Position numbers and translations under genes: made by a program
Shown here: piece by piece, positions 7,653 through 16,933 of the stretch
How positions within the stretch are numbered: position 1 is the first letter of the stretch
How the letters are laid out: each line of letters opens with the position of its first letter
Origin: Casimicrobium huifangae
GTDB lineage: Bacteria; Pseudomonadota; Gammaproteobacteria; Burkholderiales; Casimicrobiaceae
NCBI RefSeq assembly: GCF_009746125.1
Contig: NZ_CP041352.1
Coordinates: 2,278,436 to 2,342,435 of the forward strand
Direction of reading: 5' to 3'
Length of the DNA: 64,000 bases
Notes under the pieces: generated by a model
The model's input: the letters and a program-made list of their open reading frames with translations, nothing else
Told to the model about the DNA's origin: nothing
The model's database searches: none

Positions 7653-9866
7653 ATGTCCACCTACCAGCGACGTTTCGTCGGCGCCGAGCTGCTTCCGCGT
7701 CACCTGTCCGAGTTCGACGTCGAGCAGTTCTTTCGGCTGCTGCCGGACGACGTTTTGGCCATCCGCGATCGTTTTCGTGCGGATCGGCGCCTGGGGCCAG
7801 CACTGCAACTTGTCTTCCTGCGTGCAAGCGGCCGGCCGCTTGATCGGTTCGCTGCGGTGCCAAAACACCTGTTGCGTCACCTCTTTACCGAGCTCGGTCT
7901 CGCTGCGATCAACATCGCATCGCTTCGTACGCTCTACGTGCGGCGCGAAACCCTTTACGACCACCAGAAGTGGGCTCGCGAGCATGCTCAGCTCGACGTT
8001 GCGGACGACGCCGCGACTGCTGAGATCAAAAGCGCGTTGGACGAGTTTGCCCGAGATGCGGCGTCCGTCGACGAATTGGTCGGCTACGCGATGAACTGGC
8101 TCTACGACCGGCGTTTGCTGATACCCGCAGATCGTGTGATGCGCGATTGGTGCCGTCAGTCGTACGCAAGCATTGAGCACGCGGCGTTGAAAATTGTGAA
8201 GGCCGCGATTCCAAAAGGACAACTCGCTTTCCTGAGCCAGACGATGTACGAGGAGCGCGGCGAAACCACCGTGCTTGAATGGCTCAAGTCGCCCATCGGC
8301 CGGCATGGGCCGACCACCCTGACCGACGCGACCGAAAAAATTGTCTACTTGAAGTCGCTGCATGCGCACGAGTGGAAGCTCGACGGCATCACCGTGGCCC
8401 GGCAACGCGCTTACGCCCAGTCACTGAGCGCGCGGCCGCCCTCGGCGTCCAAACGGCGCAAGGACGACGCGCAAGCACTGGAGGTCGTGAGCTTCCTGAG
8501 AGTTACGCTGCTTGAATTGACGGACAGCACGCTTTACGTCGCCTCGAGGCGAATCAGCGATCTGGTGCGTCGCGCAACGAACAAGACGCAGGCGATCCGC
8601 CTGAAGACCGGCAGTCAGTACCGCGAGCAGTTGGTCAGTATCAAGTCGATCATCAGCGGCGAGGATCTGACAGCGCAGCAAAAGCTGGTGGCGATTGACG
8701 CGCTGGTGTCCGCTGACATTGAGGCGGCTGAAGCGAGCCAGGCCGCGATGACCCGGCAAGTCCTCGTGGAGGAGCCGGTCGGCGTGCGCGCGCTGCTGAA
8801 GTCGATGGCAGATCTTGAGATTCGTGGGCACGATCAGGACCGCGAACTGAAGCAGTTGCAGGAGTTACGGCAGCTGCACGACTGCAAGATGCATGAGTTG
8901 CCGACAGACTTTGACAATTCGATCGTGGATCGACGGTGGTTACCCCTTATCGAGTGCAACGATCGCGCGCGCGCAATGCGCGCATTCGAGGCTTGCACCA
9001 TGCTGTCGGTGCGCAAGGGACTCCGCTCAGGCCGGCTGTGGATCGACCATAGTTTCAGTTTCAAGGATCGCGAGCAGATGTTGATCCCGGAGGCGGAGTG
9101 GGCTCGCACGCGGATCCACTATGCCAGTCTGCTCAAGGTTCCATTGAGCGCCGAGGAATATTTGAAGCCGCTGCTCGCCAACATCGAAGCGGGTCTGGCG
9201 AGCGTGGCCGAAGCCCGGGAACTCGGGAAGCTCGATATTGATGACAACGGCGACCTGCATCTTCCAGCGCTGGAGGCGTTGCCGGACGAACCGGGCGCAC
9301 GGCGCACGCGCGACGCAATCTCAACGGCGATCGGCGCGGTTCAATTGCCCGATCTGCTCCTTCAGGCTGACGCGGACGTCAACTTCAGCGAAACGCTGCT
9401 CGGTAGAAAGGCAAGCAGCGTCGACGAACTCATCGCGCTCTATGGCGGCATGATTGCACACGGCACCGAGAACGACGCCAAGGGGGTCGCGGCCATGATC
9501 CCGCAGCTGCAGCCCAGTCAGATCACGGCCGCCATGCGCACGCTCGAAGCGCCCGGTCGACTCCGCCGCGCAAATGAGCGCGTGGTGGAATTCCAGCGGC
9601 AGATTCCGATCGCAGCGCTCTGGGGTCAGGGGGACAAAGCCTCAGCCGACATGATGGCGCTTGACGCCTCTCGCCACCTGTACAACGCGCGCGTCGATCC
9701 CCGGCGCCGCACGTTCGGCGCCGGCATCTACACGCACGTACTGGATCGCTACGGCGTGATCTACGATCAACCGATTGTGCTCAACGAACGCCAAGGGGGT
9801 GCGGCGGTGGAAGGCGTCGAACGGCACAATCAAAGTGGCGAGGATCGCGTCCGCCTTTCGCTACTG
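7653..9866 (+). pseudogene. Tn3-family transposase, C-terminally truncated (outer, older element)
   Basis: The frame starts MSTYQRRFVGAELLPRHLSE after GGGAGA with good spacing and has the DUF4158-type N-terminus and long helical middle of Tn3 transposases. It enters the catalytic domain (WGQGDKASADMMALD carries the first Asp, and IVLNERQGGAAVEGV follows). Homology then stops at RVRLSLLE, just before the expected second Asp region. The break coincides with the first base of the next transposon's inverted repeat at 9867. The frame runs on to a stop at 9986 inside that element, adding about 40 foreign residues. It lacks the second Asp and the catalytic Glu, so it should be inactive. It is not closely similar to the intact transposase at 10398. 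Confidence 0.9.
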
Positions 9867-9912
9867 GAGGGTCGGCCGGGAATCGTGCGAAATCCTCAAA
9901 AAAAACGCTTAG
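9867..9912 (+). repeat. Left terminal inverted repeat of the Tn4651-type transposon
   Basis: It begins GAGGGTCGGCCGGGA and ends in ACGCTTAG, which resembles the inner end of Tn3-family repeats. The first 36 bases match the right end at 32 positions. The inner ten bases match more weakly. The length of 46 bp equals that remembered for Tn4651. Confidence 0.85.
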
Positions 9913-9951
9913 CCGATTGTTCTAAAACAAAAAGTCACTTGGCTGATGCAA

Positions 9952-9971
9952 AGGCCGGTTTTCACCGGCCT
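9952..9971 (-). terminator. Possible terminator after the small Cys/His-rich gene
   Basis: There is a perfect 8-bp stem (AGGCCGGT/ACCGGCCT) with a 4-base loop, 18 bases downstream of the stop at 9990. The U-tract on the minus strand is short (TTT), so termination may be weak. It could stop tnpA-operon read-through. Confidence 0.5.
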
Positions 9972-9989
9972 GTCCTCTTCAACTGAGGC

Positions 9990-10322
9990 TTAGGCTCCGC
10001 AAGCCAGCGCCTTGTTGGCACTGACAAAAACACTGTCAGACTTAGTTTTGTACTCGGCACTCGGCGTTCCATTGTGAGTTTTGCACATTGGAGCGATGAA
10101 ATTGAGCTTCCGAAGCGATTCGTCCTTCATGTTTGGCAAAATGACATGCGCCCCTACCTCAGCGTGGGACTCACATCCTTGCACATGACATTTCGGTGTC
10201 GTGGAAGCCTTCGCAAATTTCTTCCAATGGCCCAGCCAGGAGCCACAACTGCAATTCTTGCCAGAGGTTCCATTCAGATTTTTCATCGTGATGGAGCCAC
10301 TTCCGGTCAGCGTTTTACTCAT
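9990..10322 (-). CDS. Small Cys/His-rich, HNH-like zinc-binding protein
   Basis: The protein has 110 residues and starts MSKTLTGSGSITMKNLNGTS. It has a CSC pair followed by WLGHWKKFA, then CHVQGCESHAEVGAHV and finally APMCKTHNG, a spacing that suggests one zinc site built from Cys and His, like a degenerate HNH fold. The ATG at 10322 has AGGGAG six bases upstream. An upstream ATG at 10328 directly abuts that site and is less likely. The gene sits between the left transposon end and tnpA, on the same strand as tnpA. I half-recognise this as a widespread small family of unknown role. Nuclease activity is not established. Confidence 0.65.
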   Translation of the reverse strand: MSKTLTGSGSITMKNLNGTSGKNCSCGSWLGHWKKFAKASTTPKCHVQGCESHAEVGAHVILPNMKDESLRKLNFIAPMCKTHNGTPSAEYKTKSDSVFVSANKALACGA

Positions 10323-10397
10323 GAACATCTCCCTAAAATGACCACGCACGCGCATGGCAACCCATGATATTGGGATTCCCTCCACAAAATTCAACGG

Positions 10398-13300
10398 TCA
10401 TTCAGTTGGCTTACCCGATTCAACCTCCAGAATTCGGAACCCCTCATCCAGGGCTTCGGCCTTGCGTCGAAAATCCAGCACGTAATCGCCGAAACGATTG
10501 ATGTGCTCCAGCCGGTATGGCGCCAAGCCAGCCAAGACTTCCTGATTGATCACAGCCCCTTCTGCCTGGAGTTGTTTCAGAACGCGGCTCATCCCCACCA
10601 CGTTGTGCAAGATGACCAGGTTGGCGACCAGATGGTTGTATTTGATGATCTTGCGCTGCTCATGGCGCAGGTTTTCGGCAATCACCCCTTCTCCGCCAAA
10701 GAACAGCTTTTTCTCGAAACCGTTGAATTGCTCCGACTTGTTGGTTTCCGCGTGGATGAGTCGGCGCAGTTCGACGTCGCCAACATATTTCAGCAGGAAC
10801 ATGGTTCGGATCACCTTGCCGAGTTCCTTGAAGGCGAAATACAGCTTGTTCTTTCGGCTGTAGGTGCCCAGGCGACGCAGAATAGCCGAGGCCGAAATCT
10901 TCCCGAGCTTGATGGATACCGCCACCCGCAACATGTCCGGCAGATGGGTCTCGATCATCTGCCAGTTGATGTCGTCACTGAACAGCCGGTCGATATGCGT
11001 GAATTTCTTGTTGCTGTCGGGACGGTGGAAGACCAGATCCTTGATGCCACGGATGCGCGGCATCAGCTTGATACCCAAGAGGTGGGAAAGCGCAAACACC
11101 GTGTAGCTCTGGGCCTGGGTATCGCCGTGGATGGTGTCTGGTCGGATATCCGAAGTGTTGGTCATCAGCCCATCAAGGATGTGGGTGCCCTCGTAGGTGC
11201 CGCAGGAAATGAAGTGGCTAAACAGCGCGATGAACTTGTCGGAGACATGGTAATAGCCGATGCCGCCATAACCACCATAGCGGATGTGATGTTCGGAAAT
11301 CAGGTTCTGCTCGTAGAGGTTCCATTTTGTGCCGTCGGCCGAGGCATGCTTGCCTGATCCCCAGTAGCCGGGCAATTCAAACTTGTTGTAGGCATTGATG
11401 ACCTTGACGATGGCTTTTTCCAGCACCTCTTCTGTCACGTACTTGATGTTGAGCCACGCGATCTGCTTGCGGCTCATGCCCCGAATCGATCGTGCTGTCT
11501 GGGTCGGCCCGAGATTGCAGCCATAACAGAACAAGGTGCTGATGACCCGCGGGCGCAATTCCTCGATTCGGCTTTCGGTGCCCATCAAGGGTCGGAAGAG
11601 CTTGTGCAATTGCAGCCAGCGCTCAGTATCGATCAGTACGTCGACGATACTGATGTTCTCCATGTGCTCGGTGATCAACTGGTCGATCGCCTTGATGCCG
11701 GGCGGCGGTTCGCTAGTGGGCGGTTTTTTCAGGATCAGCCGGCCATCGACAATTTCGGCATAAGCATTTTCAGGAAATTCGGCATCGACCGCCTCGGCCG
11801 TCTCCAGCAAAGCCGCTTTCAAGGTCTCGGTGAAGGCTCTGGAATCGGTTTCGACTCCAGTGACCTCGCCATACTGCGCCAATTCGCGATTCAGGGTGTC
11901 GTCGTCAACCAGTTGCTCCCGGTAATCGTCGTAACGCTCGCCATGCTGGATGAACAGGTCACCCGATTTGAGTTCATCGCGGATCGCATACAGGACCGCG
12001 AGTTCGAAGTAACGGCGGTTGATGGCAACGACCTGACCGTCGGCGCGCTCGGTGATGACCAGTTTCCGCCACGTTGTGGGCAGCCACAGAAAATCTTCGT
12101 CGGCATTCAGCCCAACCAAGGATAGCGGAACGATTTCATGCCGGGTGCCGCGTAGCACCTGAAGTGCTTTCATCATCCGCATTAAGGTGTCGTCTTCGCT
12201 ACTGCTCTGCGGATTGACGATTTCGATGCAGTTCAACAACTGGGCGCGAACCATCTTGTAGGGTTGGATGAGGAATGGCAGGTGATTGCGTCCGGCGTAG
12301 GCCATGTGCTCATCGCAGATGGCTACCAGGTCGTCGACCTCGGCGATCAGGCTGCCACCGATGGCTTCCACCCGTTGATGATCCGTCCCGTCGATTTGGT
12401 AGGCCAGCAACATCTCTTTTAACTGGCCGATCAGTCGATCGGTTCGCTGCAGGTGTTCCTGCTGGTATTCGCCCAGTTTGTTGCGCGCCTGATTGTCCAG
12501 GTTTTGAAGCATGCGGACGAACAGGTCGGCCGCATCGTCGAGCGTCTGGGCAAATTGCGAGCGGATGTAGATGACGGCCAGCGCATAGCGCTTCTGGGGC
12601 TTCAGTTCCGCCATTTCTGTCGCATCCAGCGAACGGGCGATGTAGCGGTACTGCTTGAGCTTCGGAACGGGGATGTCGGGCGTTGGCAGTTGGTCAACCA
12701 GCAACTGAAGCCGGCGGATGTGCTGAAGGTAGGAACGGGTTTCCTTGTTGGTCGGTTTTTTCGGTTCCCGTTTGAGCAGGTTCCAGGTGCTGCTGCTCTC
12801 GCCTGACTTGACCTTAAACAGGCCGTCAACCAAAGCTTTCACCTTGGTATCAAGCTGGTCGGCAATGCTCGCAAAATGGACATCATGAATCTTTTCCCGG
12901 GCCTGGATGCCCAACCGATCGAGCGTGGAGAAACCGGGCAACTCGTAGCGATGATGGACCAGTTCTTCAAGCATCACGTTGATGATGTCGGCTACCACAT
13001 GCCGGCTGTCTGCGGCGGTTTCTGCCACGTGCCGCAACCAGGCGCGTCCCTGATCGTCCAGCGGACGAACATTCAGGTAGCGTCGCAAGGCAGTAATCAA
13101 GGTGGTGCGCGCCGTCGTTCGGTCGAACTGCCGAAGCTCATCGCTCCTAGCCGGCCGATACCCCGTTTGGGCCACAATGTGCTGGCGTATCACCGACGGG
13201 ACATCCCTGATGTGGACGAAGTACCCAAGACGCTGAAACAGCTTCAGGTAGATGAATGCTGCCGAGCGGGCAATGGGACGCTTGACGGTTTTGTCAATGA

Positions 13301-13400
13301 ACGCGATTTCATCGGGGGTCAGGGTATAAATCTCGTCGAGATCCTGTGCCGATGGGTCTGCCTTCAGGCGTGGGTACGCGGTCTCGTGAAGTTGGGTCAT
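10398..13400 (-). CDS. tnpA: Tn3-family transposase, Tn4651-like length
   Basis: This 1000-residue replicative transposase forms cointegrates by cutting at the 46-bp terminal repeats. The N-terminal DUF4158-like region (residues about 1-170) and the long helical middle precede the catalytic domain. The first Asp is in GSGKHASADGTKW, the second in TIHGDTQAQSYTVFALS, and the Glu region is IHAETNKSEQFNGFEKKLF. The gene appears intact with no internal stop. The stop of the recombinase gene lies only 6 bases upstream, so the two are probably co-transcribed from a promoter ahead of the AAA ATPase gene. The length matches the roughly 1000 residues of Tn4651 TnpA. Confidence 0.95.
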   Translation of the reverse strand: MTQLHETAYPRLKADPSAQDLDEIYTLTPDEIAFIDKTVKRPIARSAAFIYLKLFQRLGYFVHIRDVPSVIRQHIVAQTGYRPARSDELRQFDRTTARTTLITALRRYLNVRPLDDQGRAWLRHVAETAADSRHVVADIINVMLEELVHHRYELPGFSTLDRLGIQAREKIHDVHFASIADQLDTKVKALVDGLFKVKSGESSSTWNLLKREPKKPTNKETRSYLQHIRRLQLLVDQLPTPDIPVPKLKQYRYIARSLDATEMAELKPQKRYALAVIYIRSQFAQTLDDAADLFVRMLQNLDNQARNKLGEYQQEHLQRTDRLIGQLKEMLLAYQIDGTDHQRVEAIGGSLIAEVDDLVAICDEHMAYAGRNHLPFLIQPYKMVRAQLLNCIEIVNPQSSSEDDTLMRMMKALQVLRGTRHEIVPLSLVGLNADEDFLWLPTTWRKLVITERADGQVVAINRRYFELAVLYAIRDELKSGDLFIQHGERYDDYREQLVDDDTLNRELAQYGEVTGVETDSRAFTETLKAALLETAEAVDAEFPENAYAEIVDGRLILKKPPTSEPPPGIKAIDQLITEHMENISIVDVLIDTERWLQLHKLFRPLMGTESRIEELRPRVISTLFCYGCNLGPTQTARSIRGMSRKQIAWLNIKYVTEEVLEKAIVKVINAYNKFELPGYWGSGKHASADGTKWNLYEQNLISEHHIRYGGYGGIGYYHVSDKFIALFSHFISCGTYEGTHILDGLMTNTSDIRPDTIHGDTQAQSYTVFALSHLLGIKLMPRIRGIKDLVFHRPDSNKKFTHIDRLFSDDINWQMIETHLPDMLRVAVSIKLGKISASAILRRLGTYSRKNKLYFAFKELGKVIRTMFLLKYVGDVELRRLIHAETNKSEQFNGFEKKLFFGGEGVIAENLRHEQRKIIKYNHLVANLVILHNVVGMSRVLKQLQAEGAVINQEVLAGLAPYRLEHINRFGDYVLDFRRKAEALDEGFRILEVESGKPTE

Positions 13401-13406
13401 GCGGGA

Positions 13407-14690
13407 TCAATCCCAATGCCGACCGGTGGCCGGGTCGCGGCAGACCGCCTCCAGAAAACACTCACGGGCATCGGCAACGCGATGGAGTTCATCGAGCAAG
13501 GTGTAGAGATGATCGTCCAAAATATCGGTCGAGGGCGTCGGGACGGCAATCTGATATCGACGGCCCTCCTGGTCCAGGGGCTGTGCCTGAAACCGGGAAA
13601 GGCTGGTACTCGTCATGTCTCGCAGGGCATTGGCGACGGCACGGCGGCTGCCATTGAAGGCTGACAGATCGAGGGAAACCTCGATCGTGGTGAGTGAGAC
13701 CTCGGGCAGGCTGGGCAATTGCGGCGTCGAGGCGGACGATGTTTCCGGTAGCGCCCGATCCAGACCTTGCTCGAAACGTGCTTTCTGGTCGGTGCTGACC
13801 CCATCCAGATAGCGCATGGCGGCCTTCACGTCGCGCCAGCCCACGTAATTCATCAACTCCCGAAGATCCCAACCACTCATCCCGGCCCACTGGGCAAAAC
13901 CGCGGCGTAGCGAGTGGCTGCTGAAGGCTTCGGCATCGGTCACGCCCGCCTGGCTCAATAACTTCCGAAGCATGGGAATGATGCTGCTCGGCGTCAGTTC
14001 AGCCTCGGACAAATGCCCCCAGCGATCAATCTTGCGGAATAGCGGACCCGCCGTCAGTTTGGATAAAGCCAGCCAGTCTTCGACCGCCTCGACGGGGCAC
14101 AGCCGGGACAAGGCTGGGCAGGAGAAGCTTCGCCCTTCGAGATCGCGATCCCCCTTGCTGCGCGGCAAGAAACAGGTCAGCCCTTCGCCGGGCTTGATTT
14201 CAATGAATTCGATGCGAAGATTGGCCAGTTCGTCGGAGCGAAACCCGCGCCAGAATCCGAGGAGAATCAGGGCGCGATCCCGGGTGTGCCGCAGGGCACT
14301 GGCCGAATCTCCCCGGCCGACTGCCGCTGCGGTGGCTGCTACCAGCCAGTCAGTGACGCTGTTCAATAGTTCCAGTTCCAGCGGCTTGGCCCGCTTTTCC
14401 CGGGCAGGATGGAGCGTTCGGATACCTTTGAGCAATTGCCGGATCTTCGGGGCCTTGGTCGGATCCGGAAAGCCATGATCCTGGTGCCAGCGCGACAGCG
14501 CCGCGAGGCGGTGTTTCAGGGTGTTCAGCGACAGGGATTCGGCGTAGGCGGCCAGGTAACGGGCAATCGAATCGATGGTTGCCGGCAACAAGCCTCCCCA
14601 CTCAACCTCGAAGTGCTGGATGGCTGACGCATAGCTGCGTCGGGTGTTGGCCCGTTCGGCCGCATCAAGGTAGAGATCGACCTGGCTCAT
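13407..14690 (-). CDS. tnpS: Tyrosine recombinase (TnpS-like cointegrate resolvase)
   Basis: This 427-residue phage-integrase-family protein has the catalytic set visible. The first Arg is in FWRGFRSDELANLRI, the HxxR box is SSHSLRRGFAQWAG, and the Tyr is in VGWRDVKAAMRYLD. The N-terminal SAM-like core-binding domain covers about residues 5-95. A C-terminal extension of about 110 residues follows the catalytic domain and is not typical of integrases. The ATG at 14690 has AGGGA upstream. The open frame to 14960 only overlaps the subtilase gene. In Tn4651-type transposons such a protein resolves cointegrates together with TnpT. It is tightly linked to tnpA here. The symbol is by analogy. Confidence 0.85.
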   Translation of the reverse strand: MSQVDLYLDAAERANTRRSYASAIQHFEVEWGGLLPATIDSIARYLAAYAESLSLNTLKHRLAALSRWHQDHGFPDPTKAPKIRQLLKGIRTLHPAREKRAKPLELELLNSVTDWLVAATAAAVGRGDSASALRHTRDRALILLGFWRGFRSDELANLRIEFIEIKPGEGLTCFLPRSKGDRDLEGRSFSCPALSRLCPVEAVEDWLALSKLTAGPLFRKIDRWGHLSEAELTPSSIIPMLRKLLSQAGVTDAEAFSSHSLRRGFAQWAGMSGWDLRELMNYVGWRDVKAAMRYLDGVSTDQKARFEQGLDRALPETSSASTPQLPSLPEVSLTTIEVSLDLSAFNGSRRAVANALRDMTSTSLSRFQAQPLDQEGRRYQIAVPTPSTDILDDHLYTLLDELHRVADARECFLEAVCRDPATGRHWD

Positions 14691-14707
14691 TGCATCCCTG
14701 GCTGGAT

Positions 14708-16933
14708 TCAGGTTCGTGCACGCAGCGGCAGCGAGACTTGCGGCTCCAGTGCCTGCAGCACGGCGTGTGCCTTGAGAATGTCTTGGTGCAATTGGGCATG
14801 CTTCGGTGCGTGCACCGTGACCACTAGGGCATAGCGAATGGCGGGCGCTCCGGATGATGCGAGGCCACCGGCCTCGCGAGCGTTGTAATGCACGTCGAAC
14901 ACCGGTTCGAGCAGACTGCTGCCGTAGTAACTGTTTTCCGCATGCAGCACAGTCTCCCACTTGCCCAGATCGGTCCGCAGTTCGGCTTCGGTCCGGAACT
15001 CGGCCGCTGGGAAAAAGCTGACCGACGACGCATTGACGGCACCTGCCTTGCGCTTGCTGCTGTTGGGACGGAAGGTGATACCGAGACCGGCTTTGGTATA
15101 GGCGCCGGCATCCTGCGGATCGACCGGACTGGCATAGCAGAACGTCGCCCGCAAGCGAACCTTGCCTTCCAGTTGGAAAGGCGGCAAAGGAATGGGGGCC
15201 CGCAGGAACTTCCCCGGGCGAAGTTCACCCTGGTAAATGATCCGGGCTTCCCCGTCGCCGCAGGTGATCAACTGGTTCAGATCAGCCGGCACCCGGCCCC
15301 AGCCGACGTGATGGACATCATGCTCGTCCTTCGTTTCGCAGCCGTGGATCAGCAGCGATTTGATGGTCAGCGGATGAACCGCGTCGCCCAGAATGGCGCG
15401 GATGCCGACTGCCGAGCGTAAGGCGAGCGGAGCCGCGAAGCTGGTTCCCAAGGTCGCAGCGAGGTTGGGCCGCGTGCCGGGCGCTGCGACGTGAAAATAT
15501 TCCTTCGGTGCGCCACCGAAAGCAACGACATCCGGTTTCCGGCGCCCCGGGCTGCGACCGGGGCCGGTGGCACTGTAGCTGGCCCGTTTCCAGTCGTTAC
15601 CGGTCCGGTCGGTGGCGCCGACGGACAAGGCGTTGACGCTATCAGAAGGTACTTGGATGCGATTGAGGCTGAGTGCGGCATCACGTTCCCCGTTATTGCC
15701 CACAGCCACCGTCATCAAGGTTTCCCCATCGCTCAGGATGCTGTCGATGACGGCCGTCCAGGCATGGACATCCTGGTCTTCGATCGGCAGGTCAGGCCCG
15801 AGGCTGAGATTGATGAACTGATACTGGCGCGAGAGCAGTACGGTTTCCACATGGCCGAGCGTGCGATACAACTCGTAGGGATCTTCCCCGTCAATTTTTG
15901 CGTCCAGGACACGGTGATGATCGACCGGCGCATAGGGGCGCTCCGCCGTTGCTTCGGGCTCAATCGGCCCGAACAGCACCGCCGAGGTGACGCCCAGTCC
16001 GTGCTCAGTGAAATCGGGTACGTCGCTGGCCTCCTCGTCGGCCAGAAAATAACGGCGGACATAGCTTTCGAGAACGTGTTTTTCCGGTAGGCCACCATCG
16101 AGAATGGCGACCTTGGGCTCGCGGGAGAGCGGTTCTCCACTTGGCAAGGAGAACGACACTGCAAGCGGCATGCTGCGGGTAACCGGACGGGCTGCTCGCA
16201 AATGCGGCATCGGCCGGACGACGCGCGTCAGCGTGAACTGGGCGAGGTTTTCCAGGCCGGTCGCATCCCCTTCGACTGCCACGAAGAGCAGCCGACCGGC
16301 TTCAAACTCGAACTCGCCATTGACCCTGAAGCCGCAGTCCTTGGCGTAGTCGGCAAATAAGGCGCGAACATCCGAGGCATCGCCCTCGGGTGGCAGATGC
16401 AGACCGACCTCGAAAACATGGCCGACATTGGTGCCTTCCAGATGCAGGCGATCCGCTGGGGTCATGGCCGCAAAGGTCTCGATGCGGGCAAATTGCTCGG
16501 CAACTGGCATCTGTTCGTTCAGGCTGCGGGCGAAGGCCGGGAAATTACCCATTGCGGCCCGCGTGCCCGACACGAAGAGTTCCGTCGTCTCCATTTCCGG
16601 TGGTGCTTTCTTCTGGGTCTGGCGACGCGGCTGAATGCGACGGGTGCGCGATCCAACTGACGAGAGTCCCACCTGATCGAGCAGCAGCTTCGGGAAATAC
16701 GACTTGGCCAGATAAGCCGGATGCAATACCAGACGAGCCACCGCCAGATCATCGGCACAAGCCTTCGCTGGGAGCTCCTGGAAAATGCGGTTGGCAGTCT
16801 CGATCTCCGGCACGATGATGCGCTTGGCCTCGGTGAGCGTATAGGGGTGCGCCTTGTCGCCAACCTTCTTCTTGGGCGCTTCGATCGGATAGGTCAGCAA
16901 CTCGGCGCGGCCGATCAGGTATCGCGTGGTCAT
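14708..16933 (-). CDS. ietS: S8 subtilase family serine protease (IetS-like)
   Basis: This 741-residue protein has a long N-terminal region (about 1-275) without a signal peptide, so it is probably cytoplasmic. The subtilase domain has its Asp in KVAILDGGLPEKHV, its His in FTEHGLGVTSAVLFG and its Ser in LGTSFAAPLALRSA. All three catalytic residues are present. A C-terminal beta-rich region follows. Its ATG directly follows the stop codon of the AAA ATPase gene (TAAATG), so the two are co-translated. This ATPase plus subtilase pairing is that of ietAS, described first as a plasmid toxin-antitoxin/incompatibility pair in Agrobacterium and later among anti-phage defence genes. The protease would be the effector. 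Substrate is unknown. Confidence 0.8.
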   Translation of the reverse strand: MTTRYLIGRAELLTYPIEAPKKKVGDKAHPYTLTEAKRIIVPEIETANRIFQELPAKACADDLAVARLVLHPAYLAKSYFPKLLLDQVGLSSVGSRTRRIQPRRQTQKKAPPEMETTELFVSGTRAAMGNFPAFARSLNEQMPVAEQFARIETFAAMTPADRLHLEGTNVGHVFEVGLHLPPEGDASDVRALFADYAKDCGFRVNGEFEFEAGRLLFVAVEGDATGLENLAQFTLTRVVRPMPHLRAARPVTRSMPLAVSFSLPSGEPLSREPKVAILDGGLPEKHVLESYVRRYFLADEEASDVPDFTEHGLGVTSAVLFGPIEPEATAERPYAPVDHHRVLDAKIDGEDPYELYRTLGHVETVLLSRQYQFINLSLGPDLPIEDQDVHAWTAVIDSILSDGETLMTVAVGNNGERDAALSLNRIQVPSDSVNALSVGATDRTGNDWKRASYSATGPGRSPGRRKPDVVAFGGAPKEYFHVAAPGTRPNLAATLGTSFAAPLALRSAVGIRAILGDAVHPLTIKSLLIHGCETKDEHDVHHVGWGRVPADLNQLITCGDGEARIIYQGELRPGKFLRAPIPLPPFQLEGKVRLRATFCYASPVDPQDAGAYTKAGLGITFRPNSSKRKAGAVNASSVSFFPAAEFRTEAELRTDLGKWETVLHAENSYYGSSLLEPVFDVHYNAREAGGLASSGAPAIRYALVVTVHAPKHAQLHQDILKAHAVLQALEPQVSLPLRART

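Noticed and set aside
7158-8405. 415-residue minus-strand frame
   Set aside because: Antisense to the helicase and the truncated transposase, with the Arg/Val-rich look of a shadow frame.
14691-14960. N-terminal extension of the recombinase
   Set aside because: It overlaps the end of the subtilase gene and its sequence (Arg/Gly/Ala-rich) is not integrase-like. ATG 14690 gives the proper start.
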